Positions 1 to 11,745 of a DNA stretch of 64,000 bases are shown here, in pieces (position 1 is the stretch's first letter; the number at the start of each line of letters is the position of its first letter). Origin of the DNA: Yponomeuta sedellus (taxonomy: Eukaryota > Arthropoda > Insecta > Lepidoptera > Yponomeutidae). A model generated the notes under the pieces. The model saw only the letters and a list, made by a program, of their open reading frames with translations. It was not told the origin of the DNA and made no database searches. The DNA is taken from NCBI GenBank assembly GCA_934045075.1, contig OW203730.1:10158692-10222691 (forward strand), written 5' to 3'. The position numbers and the translations under genes are program-made.

Positions 1-265
1 TTCTCGGTAATTTAACGGTCCGCACCGTCGCGTCGTCGTGCAATATTTCTAATTAGAAAAGTTATTAATTTCAGTAACCGCTCAGCCATTCATCATTCTT
101 GAACGAACAGCTTAATATCGGCGGTAAACAATGGATGCTGGAAGTCATGCATTTTTAAAGTGCAGAAAATGGGAAATTCAATTCAGACTATGCATATGCG
201 CTTTGCCAAACACATGTTGGCGGAATCCTAGACGTTTATACATTGCGTTTACAATATTGATGCAC

Positions 266-480
<215 letters not shown>

Positions 481-594
481 ACGTGTACGTGTATGTGTAC
501 GTACCAGCCCTCAACTTTAATAGTACATTATCATGTTGTCAGTGTACGAAAAACAAGACTCCCTGTTAGCATATTGATACAGAATATTTTTATG

Positions 595-1233
595 TAGCCT
601 ATAGACATCCCACTGCAGAGCACAGGCCAGGAGAGAGAGAGTATAATGGGCTTTTCACACCTCCTGCTCGACAATGCCTTATTACGTACCGTCAAATATC
701 ATCGTAAAGCATAGCCTTGTCTCTCGAGGGCAATAATAATGAAGAATTTCCCTAGGGAATAAAGTGATTTGAATTTAGAAAGTCAAAATTCGCATGAAAA
801 CTATGAAGAAGCCCCGCATTGCAATTCGAAATTCGAATTGTTGTTCGACTTATGCAGCCCTGTCTTTTTATTGTCTCCCAGATGGTGTGAAAAGTAGAGT
901 ATTTACCTCTGGAATAAAACATGTCTTAGTCTCGGGCGGTATGAACCCCTGGCTTCACTCAGGACTCTACATAACTCCCTCGCTTCGCTCAGGAGTTAAA
1001 ATTTAACTCCCTCGCTGCGCTCGGGAGTTAACTCGGAGTCCTTCGCTCCGCTCAGGGTTCAGTATACCGCCCATGACGTAATACATGGTTTTATTCCCTT
1101 AATGCATAATCTACTATTACCACCCGTGCTCACCGCGGATTGTCAATTTCAAGCGCTGATCCTGAAACCTGGATCTCTCGCTTCCGAGTCCTTCGTTCTA
1201 CCCACTCGGCTATTTATTGCCGCTCTCTCAAAC
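595..1233 (-). mobile_element. tRNA-derived SINE split by an insertion
   Basis: Read on the minus strand, the head (1167-1233) resembles the tRNA-like start of the SINE at 37392, and 1120-1166 matches the middle of the Lepidoptera-type SINE. The tail with its CT-rich block and TGCAGTGGGA motif lies at 595-651. The 468 bases between 652 and 1119 are a different element inserted near the GGGCTTAATTACC stretch. The body between head and middle is shortened compared with copies at 16198 and 36270. Confidence 0.7.
652..1119 (+). mobile_element. palindrome-rich non-autonomous element, copy 1
   Basis: This 468-bp unit is repeated in inverted orientation at 7192-7719. It starts TTTTCACACCTCC and ends CTACTATTA. 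Its inner half (about 920-1100) is a nested palindrome built from short inverted blocks such as CTCCCTCGCTTCGCTC and GGAGTTAA. It has no coding capacity. It interrupts a SINE whose halves lie at 595-651 and 1120-1233, so it is a mobile unit in its own right. The class (MITE or other) is not recognised. Confidence 0.7.
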
Positions 1234-1888
1234 GTGAAACCAAAATTAAGTAGGTACCAATTTTTTGCCCAATTTTACAAAAAACAATCACGGAGTGAGC
1301 TTGATGACATTTTTGCACTGAGTATGAAAGATATGCTTGGAAAATTATGGAATTCGTTACCGGCGAGGTACCTACAATATCTTGAGTAACAAAAACATAT
1401 TTGAAACGAAATTTTTGCGCGTTTGTCTGTGAAAGATTTTTCTCCAACAAAATTAAGGCATTCGTGAGTAGGTAATTGAAAGCTCCCTTATCTAGACAAA
1501 ACTAATTTAGCAAAGTGAGTCTTGGAAGGAATGCTTGGTACATTTACATCATGTCCACAGCAAGTACTGTAATGTAATGAATGTCATAAACTGTACTTTT
1601 TGGTCGATTTGGCAAGATTTGGTTTAAAAGTTCTAACTTTGGTCAATGGAAATACAAGAAGGTAATGTTTTATTAGACTTTTTTTAATGAAAAGTACCAA
1701 TGATCAATATTAGGAAATTGGTGTAACTGGTTCATAAGAATTATGCCCGAAAACAAATATTAGCCTTTATAAAGATTGGCAGATGCCAAGCAAATTTCAA
1801 CAATAATTACAATATTGCAATTCTTACAATTGGTTTTGTGACTAATTTGGCTACATCTAAGGCTCCAAACGCTGACCTCACAACCATT
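1234..1888. other. gene-free stretch
   Basis: AT-rich sequence with only short chance ORFs on either strand. I see no recognisable repeat, RNA gene or exon here. Confidence 0.5.
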
Positions 1889-2146
1889 GATGTCAACCCT
1901 TATGTGTCCCCACTGTTTGGGTACGGGTCTCTTCCTGTATCGCAGGAAGGTTAGGCCATACTCCACCACGTTGGTGGAGGATTGTAAGACAGTGGCGGGC
2001 CTTACTGTCAGAATTTATCGAGCCGCCCGTAAAGCCTATGCTTAGCGACTGCCATTGCATCACAGCCGGCACAGCTTAACTTGCCTTGCGAAGCACGGAA
2101 GCACTCGGAAAAAATGCCACTAGTGGTAGTAACGGGACGGTCAGTT
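1889..2146 (-). mobile_element. 5S-like SINE family, truncated copy
   Basis: Minus-orientation copy that starts at the 3' tail (the complement of the GGGTTGAT tail) and runs into the region of the TGCCACTAG block. The 5S-rRNA-like head is lost. It matches the full-length copies at 3923 and 39591 along its body. Confidence 0.75.
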
Positions 2147-2705
2147 CAACTCGTCTAAACTTCAGTTTGAGAGCAATTCTACCTCAATTCCTGTAGCATT
2201 TACATGACTCCACGCTTGAAATTTCTAATCCACGGTTGGCAGGTGTGGTAGAAAAGCAATTCTCTCTCTCTTTCTGAGAGAAAGCCTGAATCCTACAGTA
2301 GAAGTTATATGAAATGTTAAAGTGATACAACAAAAAAATCTTGAGTAACTTGACCAATTAATAGCAATCCTTTTTCCCCAGGCGTAGTAAGTAATTGAAG
2401 AATAGAGCTGAGATTATCGAGCGCCATCAATAAAATCTGGAACTAATGGCCCCTACGCACGCTTAATTGCCTTGAGCAGTTAAACTAGTTGTGATGTTGG
2501 GAAAACAAGTTTTATGGTAACATTAAAATTAATTAAACTAGCCAATGTTCTTTACTCCTTGTATGTCTTGTCTAAGCTATGTAAATTTATAATAATTTAT
2601 AAGTATATTAAAAAAATATACTTAAGAGATTAAAACTCTTTATTGTATGCACCAGAAAATAAATTACATTAAAAAGCTTACATTAATGTATCCTATTAGT
2701 TCTGT

Positions 2706-2910
2706 CACACATGGTGGTAGCGCGAATGTAGAATGCTGACCTTAAATTTGCAAGGCCATAGGTTCAAATCTTAGCTTGTAGCAATGTATTTTTAAATTAC
2801 GTTTTTTATTTTTCATTTTCATATACCGTAAACTTATGTAATTTACAAAAGACATCGGTATTCAAATCTACGAACTGTCAAGGTAAACGTTGTGAGGAAA
2901 CCAAAGTTTT
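2706..2910 (+). mobile_element. degenerate tRNA-type SINE
   Basis: The block GGTGGTAGCGCGAATG, followed by a B-box-like GGTTCAAATCTT, resembles the tRNA-derived head of the Lepidoptera-type SINE. The later GTTGTGAGGAAACC at about 2890 matches its conserved body. The copy is old and diverged. Confidence 0.45.
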
Positions 2911-3269
2911 TAAGATTTTAATATACAAACGACGTACTGGATTGCATTGAAACTCAGGTAATATGTTGAGAAGATAAAAACAGAAGAAATAAAAGACTTA
3001 CGAGAAGTTTCCATTTATTTATTTTTCTCTTGTTTACTTTTCCTAATGCTTAAGGCCTTTCTGGTTCAGCAAATGGCCATTTTATGGGAAGCATGTATAT
3101 ACATGCTCATTTCCTGATACGCCTCAATTAGAGACTGTCTTTTACAATAAATATACTATGTTTTTTTAAAATGAATATTTATTTTTTTAATTTTCTATTA
3201 TTTGGTCTGGATTATTCTTACTTCGTAGTAGCTCTTAAAATGCTAGGGTTTATGGCTAAATTTGTGCTG

Positions 3270-3372
3270 CTGGAAAAATCAAAGGTCTTGGATGTTTACA
3301 TGTTTGTGACGTCGTTGTTTCTGGTTCCCACGACACAGGGTGTGGGGCTAGAAACAATGTATGTGGAAGTAT
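3270..3372 (+). mobile_element. fragment of the SINE family at 54998
   Basis: The stretch containing CTTGGATGTTTACATG and GGTTCCCACGACACAGGG is nearly identical to the body of the tRNA-headed repeat at 54998-55235. The tRNA-like head is missing here. The 68-aa ORF across it is therefore not a gene. Confidence 0.65.
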
Positions 3373-3922
3373 GTTAATATCAACATTAAGTCCACCATAA
3401 TTTGTAGTAAGTAGGATGTAAATTAATTTACATAGCGCAATAACTTACTGCGGCATAGGTAGATTGGGAGTGCGAAAGTGCGAATTGAATAAAAACACGA
3501 AAAGTCTTTTTCGACAACTACAACTCTGAAAAAAAACCTTAGAACAAAAGTTGTATTTGAATTCATTGGTGATGTAATGGTTGATGAGCTCGCGATTGTT
3601 AGTACTGCCTAAACACTAATAACTTCAAGACATAAATATTTCTCGCCTCATCTTACAGTCTTGACGTCTCCCAAACAAACTTAATTTGTACAAATTTATT
3701 CCCAAGGTCTCTGTCCCCAGCATCAATCGACGCCTCCAATTGTGTAGGGAGAAGACAAAACACCCAGAAATCCGTTAATTCATTCAAAAGGATCAACTAA
3801 TTGTCGCAAATGGAGCGAGCATTTGTTAGGCGCAAAATGGTGGACTTTGTTCTTTGAGCTTAGGTATTATGGCCTCGTTGAGACTAAAAAGCAGTAATAT
3901 TCAAGTAGCAATTATAATTCAA

Positions 3923-4280
3923 GAAGCGCTCATGGCGCTATGAAACCGTGTGATTGGATTCAATCACTTGGGTTAAGCAAGAAAAGGCGCGGTCAGGTGC
4001 TGGATGGGTGATCATCCCGTGACCACTGCTAGTGGCATTTTTCCCGAGCCCTTCTGTGTTTTGCAAGGCACTTTAAGCTGTTGGTGTCGGCTGTCATGTA
4101 ATAGCAGTCATTAAACCATGTCAGAAGCTTTATGGGCGGCTTGATATCTTCACACAGATGGGCCCGCCACCACCTTACAACCCTTCACCAACCCGAACCT
4201 GGACTCCACGGTGCAGTATGGCCTAACCTTCTTGCGAAGCAGGAAGAGACCCGTGCTCCAGCAGTAGGGAGATACATACA
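3923..4280 (+). mobile_element. 5S-rRNA-related SINE, full-length copy
   Basis: A full-length member of the family. Near its 5' end, TTAAGCAAGAAAAGGCGCGG and GTGCTGGATGGGTGA line up with the internal Pol III control region of 5S rRNA genes (box A TTAAGCA, box C around GGATGGG). The rest is family-specific body containing GGCTGTCATGTAATAGCAG and the bases complementary to the GGGTCTCTTCCTGC block. There is no ORF. It would have to be mobilised by a partner LINE. Confidence 0.75.
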
Positions 4281-7191
4281 AAGTTTTCATATCAGTTGAT
4301 ATTTGGCGTTCAGTTTTGAGTACGTTTTGATAAACTAGGCACTGGCATTTGCATCTCTGTATACCTAAGCATAAAATACACTGAAGCTCGTTGTAGCCCG
4401 TTCGTCCAGGTTTTAACTTAACTCATATTTATGATTTATACCTTCTAGGTAGGTGCAGGTTTACTCTAAAATGCGCAATTCCTTAAAACACCTCATCTAG
4501 AGTTAGTGTTTTTTTTTAATACAACAGCATTTGTCTTATAAGTTTTGGTAATGCATTTTCGTTTTGTCACGTGTCTATTTCTCGAACTAAAAAGTATAAA
4601 TAAATTTTACTATGTGAATTTTTTATGCGCTAATGTAATAAAAGCAGCTTTCGGTAAATAAAACAATCCATATCTATAATCACCCCCATCAACCCACTGC
4701 TGGGCATAGGCCTGCTTTTTACTGTGCCATTCCTAAACGGTCCTGTGCAAATCTGATCCATAAAAATACTAAATAAAAATTTAATGTAGAAGAATTCTTG
4801 TTCTTCTTTCTGTACCTCTCCACCAATGGAGGTTGGACGCCAGCTCCCCATATTCTTCTTCTTTTGTGTTCAAACGAAACTGTCTTCTACTCCTACTTCC
4901 ATCCATTCCCGAATGTTTCTGAGCCTCAACTTCTTTCTTTTCCAAACACACCTCCTTCCCTCAATCTTGCTCATCATAATAATTTTCAGAAGTAGGCAGT
5001 AAAATCACTTGCACAATTATTTATATCACTGACAAATAAACTGCCACAACCACTATATAGCAGAAAAATCGTGTAAATACGTTTTTGAACAAACATACGT
5101 ATAGATATTATGTGCAAATATGTTCACAAGTAGAAAAATGTTGTGGCAAACGCTAACTTACTTATTTCCGGAATTGCAAATTTCGGAAATAACCCTGATG
5201 AGTTCAGTAAAACTCAGAATGTAAAGTGATGTGTCTTTTACCACCTCAATTAATATCTTTGCAATATGCGCTGTTCTGACATTATTCAGGTATCTGCATA
5301 GCATATACTGTGGTATGCATTAACGATTAGAATGGTAATGACAGACCACCGTAGTATATATACGCAGCATATTAACATTTAAGTAGCGCTCTATACTACT
5401 CCGTAACGTAAGCGGGGATTTTACAGCAAATAAGTAAACTCCGATCTGATGTCTACGACGATTAGAAGATCTCAAAGAAAGAAAAATACAAAATAACTAT
5501 TGCGTATAGCTCTTCCTGGGCTGTAAATCTAAAGGCAGAACTATTCCAGATTAAAACTGACCATTTCTTTGTGTTGAAGGCTTTTATAGGGAACGTAATC
5601 GTATAAATAAGGTCAGAGCAATCGCTGGGCTGTACTTTTTAAGGATCCGTACCCAAAGGTTGCAAACGTGACGAATATCCACACTGCTCCACAAAGGGCT
5701 TTATTTCTTGAGTCGATGTGATGTAATCTATACAAAAGCAAAAAGTAGGGTGTCTACACTCGAAACGGGTTTTTTCCAAGGTATACTTTCTCTTTAGCAA
5801 AATACAGTCTCTATAGCAAAATAACAGATTATAAAAACGTGATTGAAACGCAACTCACGCGTGCTAGAGCGTGGTTTTCGTTAAAATGGAAGCAAAACTT
5901 ACGCTATGCTCAGGCGCTTTTGCATCGCTTCTCAAAAACGCGCGTAAAAAGTCGTAGACGACGGCTCTTAATCCCTCTGCTTGGCCTGAACTGAATATAA
6001 CTGCCTCCTTTTTTTAAAGTCCGTTAAAAAGTAAACAGTTTTTGAGTAAAAGTATAGACCCGAACCTAGCGTGTTGTTGACTTATTGTTGATGGAGTGAA
6101 AGAGGTCTATCAGAATCATGAGCAAATAGTTATACCTTTGTCTCTACCTCTGCAATACAGGTTTCTTTAAGTTACGTAATATGTAAAAATGTAACGGAAC
6201 CCTCGTTGCGCGAGTCTGATTTGCGCTTGGATTATTTTTTATTTCCTTTGTTTTCCAGTGCCCGATTGGATACTAAAAGTATGGGCGATTTTATTGTTTG
6301 TTCTTGCCCAGGAAAAATTAAGTTTTACCTTTGCATGTGCTCCTTTTGTTTGTTTCAGCGAGAGTTATTCTTTCTTTGCTAAAGGAAAATAAAAAGAAGT
6401 GTTTCAATTTGCAGCCGAGCTCAACATCTATAGTTCGTTTTAAAACATGAAAATTGTTTTACTTTAAATTCAAGCATTTATGTTTGAGACAATTTCTAAA
6501 ATAATATTTACATACATTTAGCGTAAAAACTTCAGTTTAAGAACGTGTATTTTCATGCTGCTCATTCACTAGGATACAGTAAGATATTATGTACTTAAGT
6601 ATTTACTGATGGGAATTATTAATTTGGAAAACGGCGGTTAGGTAGCTTAGGTGCAGTCAACAGCAGATCAAGTTTTACCTTTATTTTGTTTGCAAAGTCG
6701 TACGTAACGTAACAGATAAAAGTGCACGAGTGTAAAAGTTCATGTGCTGTCGACTGTACCTTCAAGTAGCATCATAGAAAACTTGTCATAGGAATTGAAT
6801 AAATTTGGGGTTATTTTGACTGCAAAACTTTAAAGACACGTTTTTTTTTTCACAAAAGTTCTATACTATAATAGTACATTATGACACTAGTGAGCTAAGT
6901 TGGTCATTACAGACGAGGTGGGTTTACTGCTCGAGCCGAAGGCGAGAGAGTGAGCTGTAATATTATTACGCACGCGTGTATAATGGACAGCATTATGGTT
7001 CTTAAACCGGTGTTATAAGAGTAACTTTACGAGCAAGTGTGTTGAAAAAATAATTTCTTAAATAATATAAATAAAAAAAACCCATTCGGTAGTTTTTAGT
7101 TTACCACGCTCAGAGACACAAACTATAAAATTAAATAGCCATTAATAAAAAAATAACAAGCATATAGTAAGATAACTAATAAAGACAACTT
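4281..7191. other. gene-free stretch with minor repeat scraps
   Basis: AT-rich DNA with no ORF that looks coding. At about 4679-4740 is a scrap of the widespread insect repeat containing CCACTGCTGGGCATAGGCC. At 5160-5200 a short CTTATTTCCG/CGGAAATAA inverted repeat is visible. I see nothing else I can name. Confidence 0.45.
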
Positions 7192-7719
7192 TAATAGTAG
7201 ATTATGCATTAAGGGAATAAAACCATGTATTATGTCATGGGCGGTATATTGAACCCTGAGCGGAGCGAAGGACTCCGAGTTAACTCCCGAGCGCAGCGAG
7301 GGAGTTAAATTTTAACTCCTGAGCGAAGCGAGGGAGTTATGTAGAGTCCTGAGTGAAGCCAGGGGTTCATACCGCCCGAGACTAAGACATATTTTATTCC
7401 AGAGGTGAATACTGTACTTTTCACACCATCTGGGAGACAATAAAATTTTTCTTTTTTTTATTGGTGTTTCGCGCGGTCACACGACACAGTAGTTCAGAAA
7501 AAAAAGAAAAAAGGGGTGAGTTTCGAACAACAATTCGAATTTCGAATTGCAATGCAGGGCTTCTTCATAGTTTTCATGTGAATTTTGACATTCTAAATTC
7601 AAATCACTTTATTCCCTAGGGAAATTCTTCATTATTATTGCCCTCGAGAGACAAGGCTATGCTTTACGATGATATTTGACGGTACGTAATAAGGCATTGT
7701 CGAGCAGGAGGTGTGAAAA
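7192..7719 (-). mobile_element. palindrome-rich non-autonomous element, copy 2
   Basis: Inverted counterpart of 652-1119: the same ends (CTACTATTA inside, TTTTCACACC outside) and the same nested palindromes. It carries about 80 extra bases near 7445-7525, including a CGCGCGGTCAC stretch, that copy 1 lacks. Either copy 1 has a deletion or copy 2 an insertion. No coding capacity. Confidence 0.7.
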
Positions 7720-7896
7720 TATATTTTAGGTTTCGTTGAGCCATTGATTTAAAATAAATTACATGCTGCTTACAACTAAAGATACAACCGATAATCGGTG
7801 TAGCCGTTTATTCAATCAGCTCTTCTGGGCATGTCTTAGTCATTGAAAGCATTTGACAAAACTCCTTATGACCAGAGTTAGGATTAGTCGATGAAT

Positions 7897-8060
7897 GCCA
7901 TATTCTGGAAATGACACACTAGTCTAAAAACGACAAATTCTATAAATGACAAATTCTGAAAACGTCACATTTTGTTAACGACTTATTCTGCAAAAGACAG
8001 ATTCTGGAAACGTCATAATCTAATATTGACCTATTCTACAAATGCCACATTATCCTGAAA
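7897..8060 (+). repeat. degenerate 16-bp tandem repeat
   Basis: About ten head-to-tail units follow a strict 16-base period, for example at 7932, 7948, 7964, 7980, 7996, 8012 and 8028. The consensus is near GACAAATTCTGNAAAC. Most units differ from the consensus at two to six positions, but the spacing is kept, except for one 3-base expansion in the second unit. Confidence 0.85.
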
Positions 8061-8221
8061 TGAAGGGTCAATATTGTGCTAAAATAATACGTGATTCAAT
8101 GCTTCAAATAGTTTTATTTCTTGTTTCATAAGATAATATAAGAAATGTTTTTTTTGACACTGTAAATAAATTTTTTTAATGATTTCTTATTTATTAATTA
8201 AATTCAATTATACTATTTTTT

Positions 8222-8450
8222 ATTTTTAATGCACTAACCCGTGCTTAGGACAATTTTAAAAACCTGTTTCAGCCAGATGTCGCTGCCTGTACGTAATACA
8301 GAGAGTAGTGTAAAGAGGTTCGAAATTTCACTGATGCCGGTGAGTCGCCCATTAGCTCAGTTGGATAGAGCGCTGGCACGGATAGCCAGAGGTCGCGGGT
8401 TCGAATCCCAGCATGGGTGGAATTTTTAGCCTCTAAATAGGTTTTTAAAT
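8222..8450 (+). mobile_element. tRNA-like TIR element (copy A)
   Basis: The left end TTAATGCACTAACCCGTGC is joined to an internal head (CAGATGTCGCTGCC). A tRNA-like core follows with A box TAGCTCAGTTGGATAGAGCG and B box GGTTCGAATCC, then the right end AGCCTCTAAATAGG. The core folds into acceptor, D and anticodon arms, but the T stem is imperfect, so it is a tRNA relic rather than a gene. Confidence 0.8.
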
Positions 8451-8827
8451 TCTATTATTTATTAATTTAGTATTACTTGATATTAATTTGTAATTTATAT
8501 GCTAAGAAAGTGACTTGGTACTGTACAATTTGTCACACATTGCATTTAACATTTGTTTATATTCCTTCTTTACTAAAAAGGAACAAAGCAGTATGCTTAG
8601 CCCAGCTTAAGCCTCCTGCAAAGAAACGGTGTAAGTCAACGACAATCATTAAATCGTACAAATTGCATCCCGCCCTCGTTACGGACTCGAGAGTCTAGCA
8701 ACTGTTTGCGTCCTGACAGGCCTCTTCGCTTTCCTGTCCAACCCATAACTCTGGCCCCCCTCAAAATAATTCACAAACCAAATACGGATCAAAGGTAAAC
8801 TGTCGCCATCGATATCAAACCTTTGTA

Positions 8828-8960
8828 CTTCCATACTGCTGGGGCACGGGTCTCTTTCTGCATCGCAGGAAGTGTCGCCATAATGACGAATAATTCTATG
8901 AAAAACATAAAAAGCAAACTCACACCCGCATTGCGGAGGGGTAGGCAGAGACCAGGGTCT
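8828..8960. repeat. fragment of dispersed insect repeats
   Basis: The stretch GCTGGGGCACGGGTCTC is a short scrap of the 5S-like SINE tail in minus orientation. Next to it is a GC-richer block with GGAGGGGTAGGCAGAGACC. Both look like pieces of dispersed repeats. No gene is supported. Confidence 0.4.
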
Positions 8961-9452
8961 ACCACATGGTGCGAGTCTGACCAATTCGCCTCGCTTCATC
9001 AACCTTCATTAGTCATTGCATGTTCGCCTGCCGGTTTTGGGAATTGTTTATCTTGCCGCTTGCTTGCCTAACTACATCCTTTATTTGGTCGTATTATTAG
9101 TCCCGCCTGGGACATGATGAAATATTTTTTTTCCTGTAAACAATTTTTGCAAAATAGTTCAGCCATAATTATCAGTAGCAGGAATATAGCTATTGATAGA
9201 GTCTACAGTCTCGAGATTAAGACAAGATTGCTTACTGCCAAAACCGGCCGCAAGCAGACCTAGGTTCTAACTGTACCTACTTGAAAAAATTACAAACAGA
9301 TAAAAGATTGCATTCTCAGAGTCACAACTTTTATTTCGGGTGCGTGTGAGATCGTGACCTATAAAGGACAGAGTTTGGAATTTAAAACTAGAAAAACCCA
9401 GAATACGCTCATAATTTTATGTATAAATATGGGCGTATTTTGACAAGTCGTA

Positions 9453-9611
9453 AAAATACAGAGAATATTGTAAAGAGATTCGAAATTTCGGTGATGCCGG
9501 TGAGTCGCCCATTAGCTCAGTTGGAAAGAGCGCTGGCACGGATAGCCAGAGGTCGCAGGTTCGAATCCCGGCATGGGTGAAATTTTTAGCCTCTATGTAG
9601 GTTTTTAAAAT
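9453..9611 (+). mobile_element. tRNA-like TIR element (copy B, 5'-truncated)
   Basis: Starts within the AATACAGAGAATATTG head, keeps the tRNA-like core with both box motifs, and ends at the AGCCTCTA right terminus. The left inverted end is missing. Confidence 0.75.
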
Positions 9612-9689
9612 TATAATGTTACCAATTTTTCCCGTTTCGGAGTGACAGTGTTTAATAGAGAATACCTACAACACCCGTAAGTAGATCCG

Positions 9690-10140
9690 GACTAAAAGTC
9701 CTAAAAAAATCGAACAATACTCGTAGCGAGTCGGACTCGGCCGACCGAGAGAGTTCTGTACAGTTTTGTACAGTTTTATACATAATATATTATGTATAGT
9801 CCAGGAATCAAGTCTTCGAAGACCACTTTTTTATGATTTAATTACAATGTACCTATCAATGTGGTATTTAGATTTTTCTCTATATTTGTAGTACAACAAG
9901 ATATTACCTGACAAATTTCATAGTACTAGTGAACGGAAAGTACCCTATAAATTTTGATTACTTTAGTGTCGAAACATATGTTTTTTACAGCAAAAACGGT
10001 CGTACCTTTTTTCACTCAAGGGTTGTAGACCTGAGTTTTTGATTTCAACTTGATACTTCCACGTGTTGCTTAGATAAAGGGCATTGGACGGACAGATGGA
10101 CGGACGGACAACAAAGTGATTCCGTTTTTATATTCTTCTG
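9690..10140 (+). repeat. dispersed repeat with GGACGGACGGACAACAAAG end
   Basis: Runs from the CGTAGCGAGTCGGACTCGG palindromic block to the GACGGACGGACAACAAAGTG motif. The same 3' motif recurs at 48245-48270. It resembles the end of a non-autonomous transposon or LINE. No ORF is kept. Confidence 0.5.
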
Positions 10141-10150
10141 TTGATTATAT

Positions 10151-10379
10151 AATTTTTAATGCACTAAAGACGAATTTAAAAAAACCTATTTAGAGGCTAA
10201 AAAAATACAGAGTAAATCTGTACGTAATACAGAGAATATTGTAAAGAGGTTCGAAATTTCACTGATGCCGGTGAGTCGCCCATTAGGTCAGTTGGAAAGA
10301 GCGCTGGCACGGTTAGTCAAAGGTCGCGGGTTCAAATCCCGGCATGGGTGGAATTTTTAGCCTCTAAATAGGTTTTTAT
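10151..10379 (+). mobile_element. tRNA-like TIR element (copy C)
   Basis: Both ends are visible: the left end begins TTTTTAATGCACTAA and carries the inverted AACCTATTTAGAGGCT block, and the right end carries AGCCTCTAAATAGG. Between them lies a diverged tRNA-like core (GGTCAGTTGG in place of GCTCAGTTGG). This copy best shows that the element has terminal inverted repeats of about 50-60 bases. Confidence 0.8.
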
Positions 10380-10743
10380 CTGATGATTTTGAAGTACGGA
10401 ACCCCAAAAAAGTAGGTACCATTGGTTATAAAATTTAATATGCAATTAAAAAAACAGACGTATAACGTAATTTGCATTGCATCTCAACCCATAAATTCAT
10501 TAACACATTCTTAGACTCCATCCAAATACGCATTTTGATTTTAGAAGGGGCCACACGTACACAATGGGTGGATGAACGTTATACTCGGAACAGAGAACTC
10601 CTTTAAGGGTTCCGTAATAATGAACGTTAGGAGGAATCATTAAGAGAAAACTTTTAATGCACATGCACGCTAAGTATTAAACTTATAATAACACCCCTGC
10701 CACTGTAATTGCTTAGAGAACAACAAAAGGTACAGTAGCTTAG

Positions 10744-10808
10744 AACTTGAACCGAAAACTTATAAATACTTTAACAGTTAAAGTAATTATAAGTTTTCGG
10801 TTCGAGTT
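10744..10808. repeat. 21-bp-arm palindrome
   Basis: Arms at 10744-10764 and 10788-10808 (core ACCGAAAACTTATA) match except for one base. The loop itself contains ACTTTAAC/GTTAAAGT, so nearly the whole 65 bases can fold into one hairpin. Confidence 0.85.
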
Positions 10809-10894
10809 ACTAGTGTTTGCGCTTTTCGGTTCAGTTAACAAACTACAGTTTAATCTTATTTTGAATTTACACATTTCCCGTTATATAATATACA

Positions 10895-11000
10895 TCGATA
10901 TCAACCCTTGTAAGTCCCCACTGCTGGGGCACGGGTCTCTTCCTGCATCGGAGGAAGGTTAGGCCATACTCCACCACGGGGGCCAAGTCCGGGTTGGAAT
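10895..11000 (-). mobile_element. 5S-like SINE family, 3' fragment
   Basis: Only the last 105 bases of the family remain, from the ATATCAACCCTTGTA tail to GGGGGCCAAGTCCGGG. The head and the 5S-like part are absent. Confidence 0.75.
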
Positions 11001-11623
11001 ATAATATACATATCCCCGTGAAATTCATAATAACTAACTTTAGTTCATACGCCAGATAACTTGTATTGTAAGTAACTGTTAGTCAAGTTTGTTGCACGTC
11101 TGTAAGGCTAGATTGTTAGTTCTAAATTGTGTTTTTAATATTGTTAAATATAGCATTTGTTGGCATGGCAAAAAATTAAATTAATGAAAGTAACTGTTAG
11201 TGTACAAATGATGTACATTTTTGGCCGTTTTTTAAAACTTATTTAAAAGTATATAACATAAATACTAGGCTCGGCAAACTTGCCAAACGATGTTTTGTTA
11301 AATAAATTAGTGTAGGTCTAGAAAATATACGCAATTCTCTGATCTAGCAAATATACACAATGAAGTCCTAAAAATTGGTGAAGCCATTTCGGAGGCGTTT
11401 AACAAACACTGTGACACGAGATTTTTTTATACATTAGATTAATACAAAATTTCTATCCAAGGTCCATAGTGAATGTAGTGTAGTCTATCTATTCATCTTT
11501 ATATATGTGCTTAACTATTATATTTGTAAATGTGTATGTTTATTATTATTGTACATATTAATATATAGTGTAATTAAAAAAAAGATATTTGGCAGTAAAA
11601 TATCACCTCAACGTTTGAGACTA

Positions 11624-11745
11624 CGCCCACCTTCTCCACGTCACCTGTTGGTTGGCTAGAATAAAATATGCAAAATTAAGCCCGCCAATTGTACAATATT
11701 TACAGATACAATAAAGAATTTAATATTAATGATAATAATAATAAC
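11624..11745 (+). repeat. LINE-like 3' end repeat
   Basis: The motifs CCTTCTCCACGTCACCTG, TTAAGCCCGCCAATTGTAC and ACAATAAAGAATTTAAT recur in the same order at 39205-39320, and in part inverted at 37565-37625. This suggests the 3' end of a LINE or a parasite of it. Confidence 0.55.

Noticed and set aside
652..7719. A 7-kb transposon with 470-bp terminal inverted repeats
   Set aside because: The left copy interrupts a SINE whose second part continues immediately inside (1120-1233), so each copy is a separate insertion, and the interior has no transposase.
7897..8060. CRISPR array
   Set aside because: The units are 16 bases, contiguous and diverged, without spacers, and the DNA is eukaryotic.
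8351..8420. Functional tRNA genes in the tRNA-like repeats
   Set aside because: Core sequences recur with the same flanks in many copies, position 33 is not U, and the T stem has a mismatch or an extra base. They are repeat-embedded relics.
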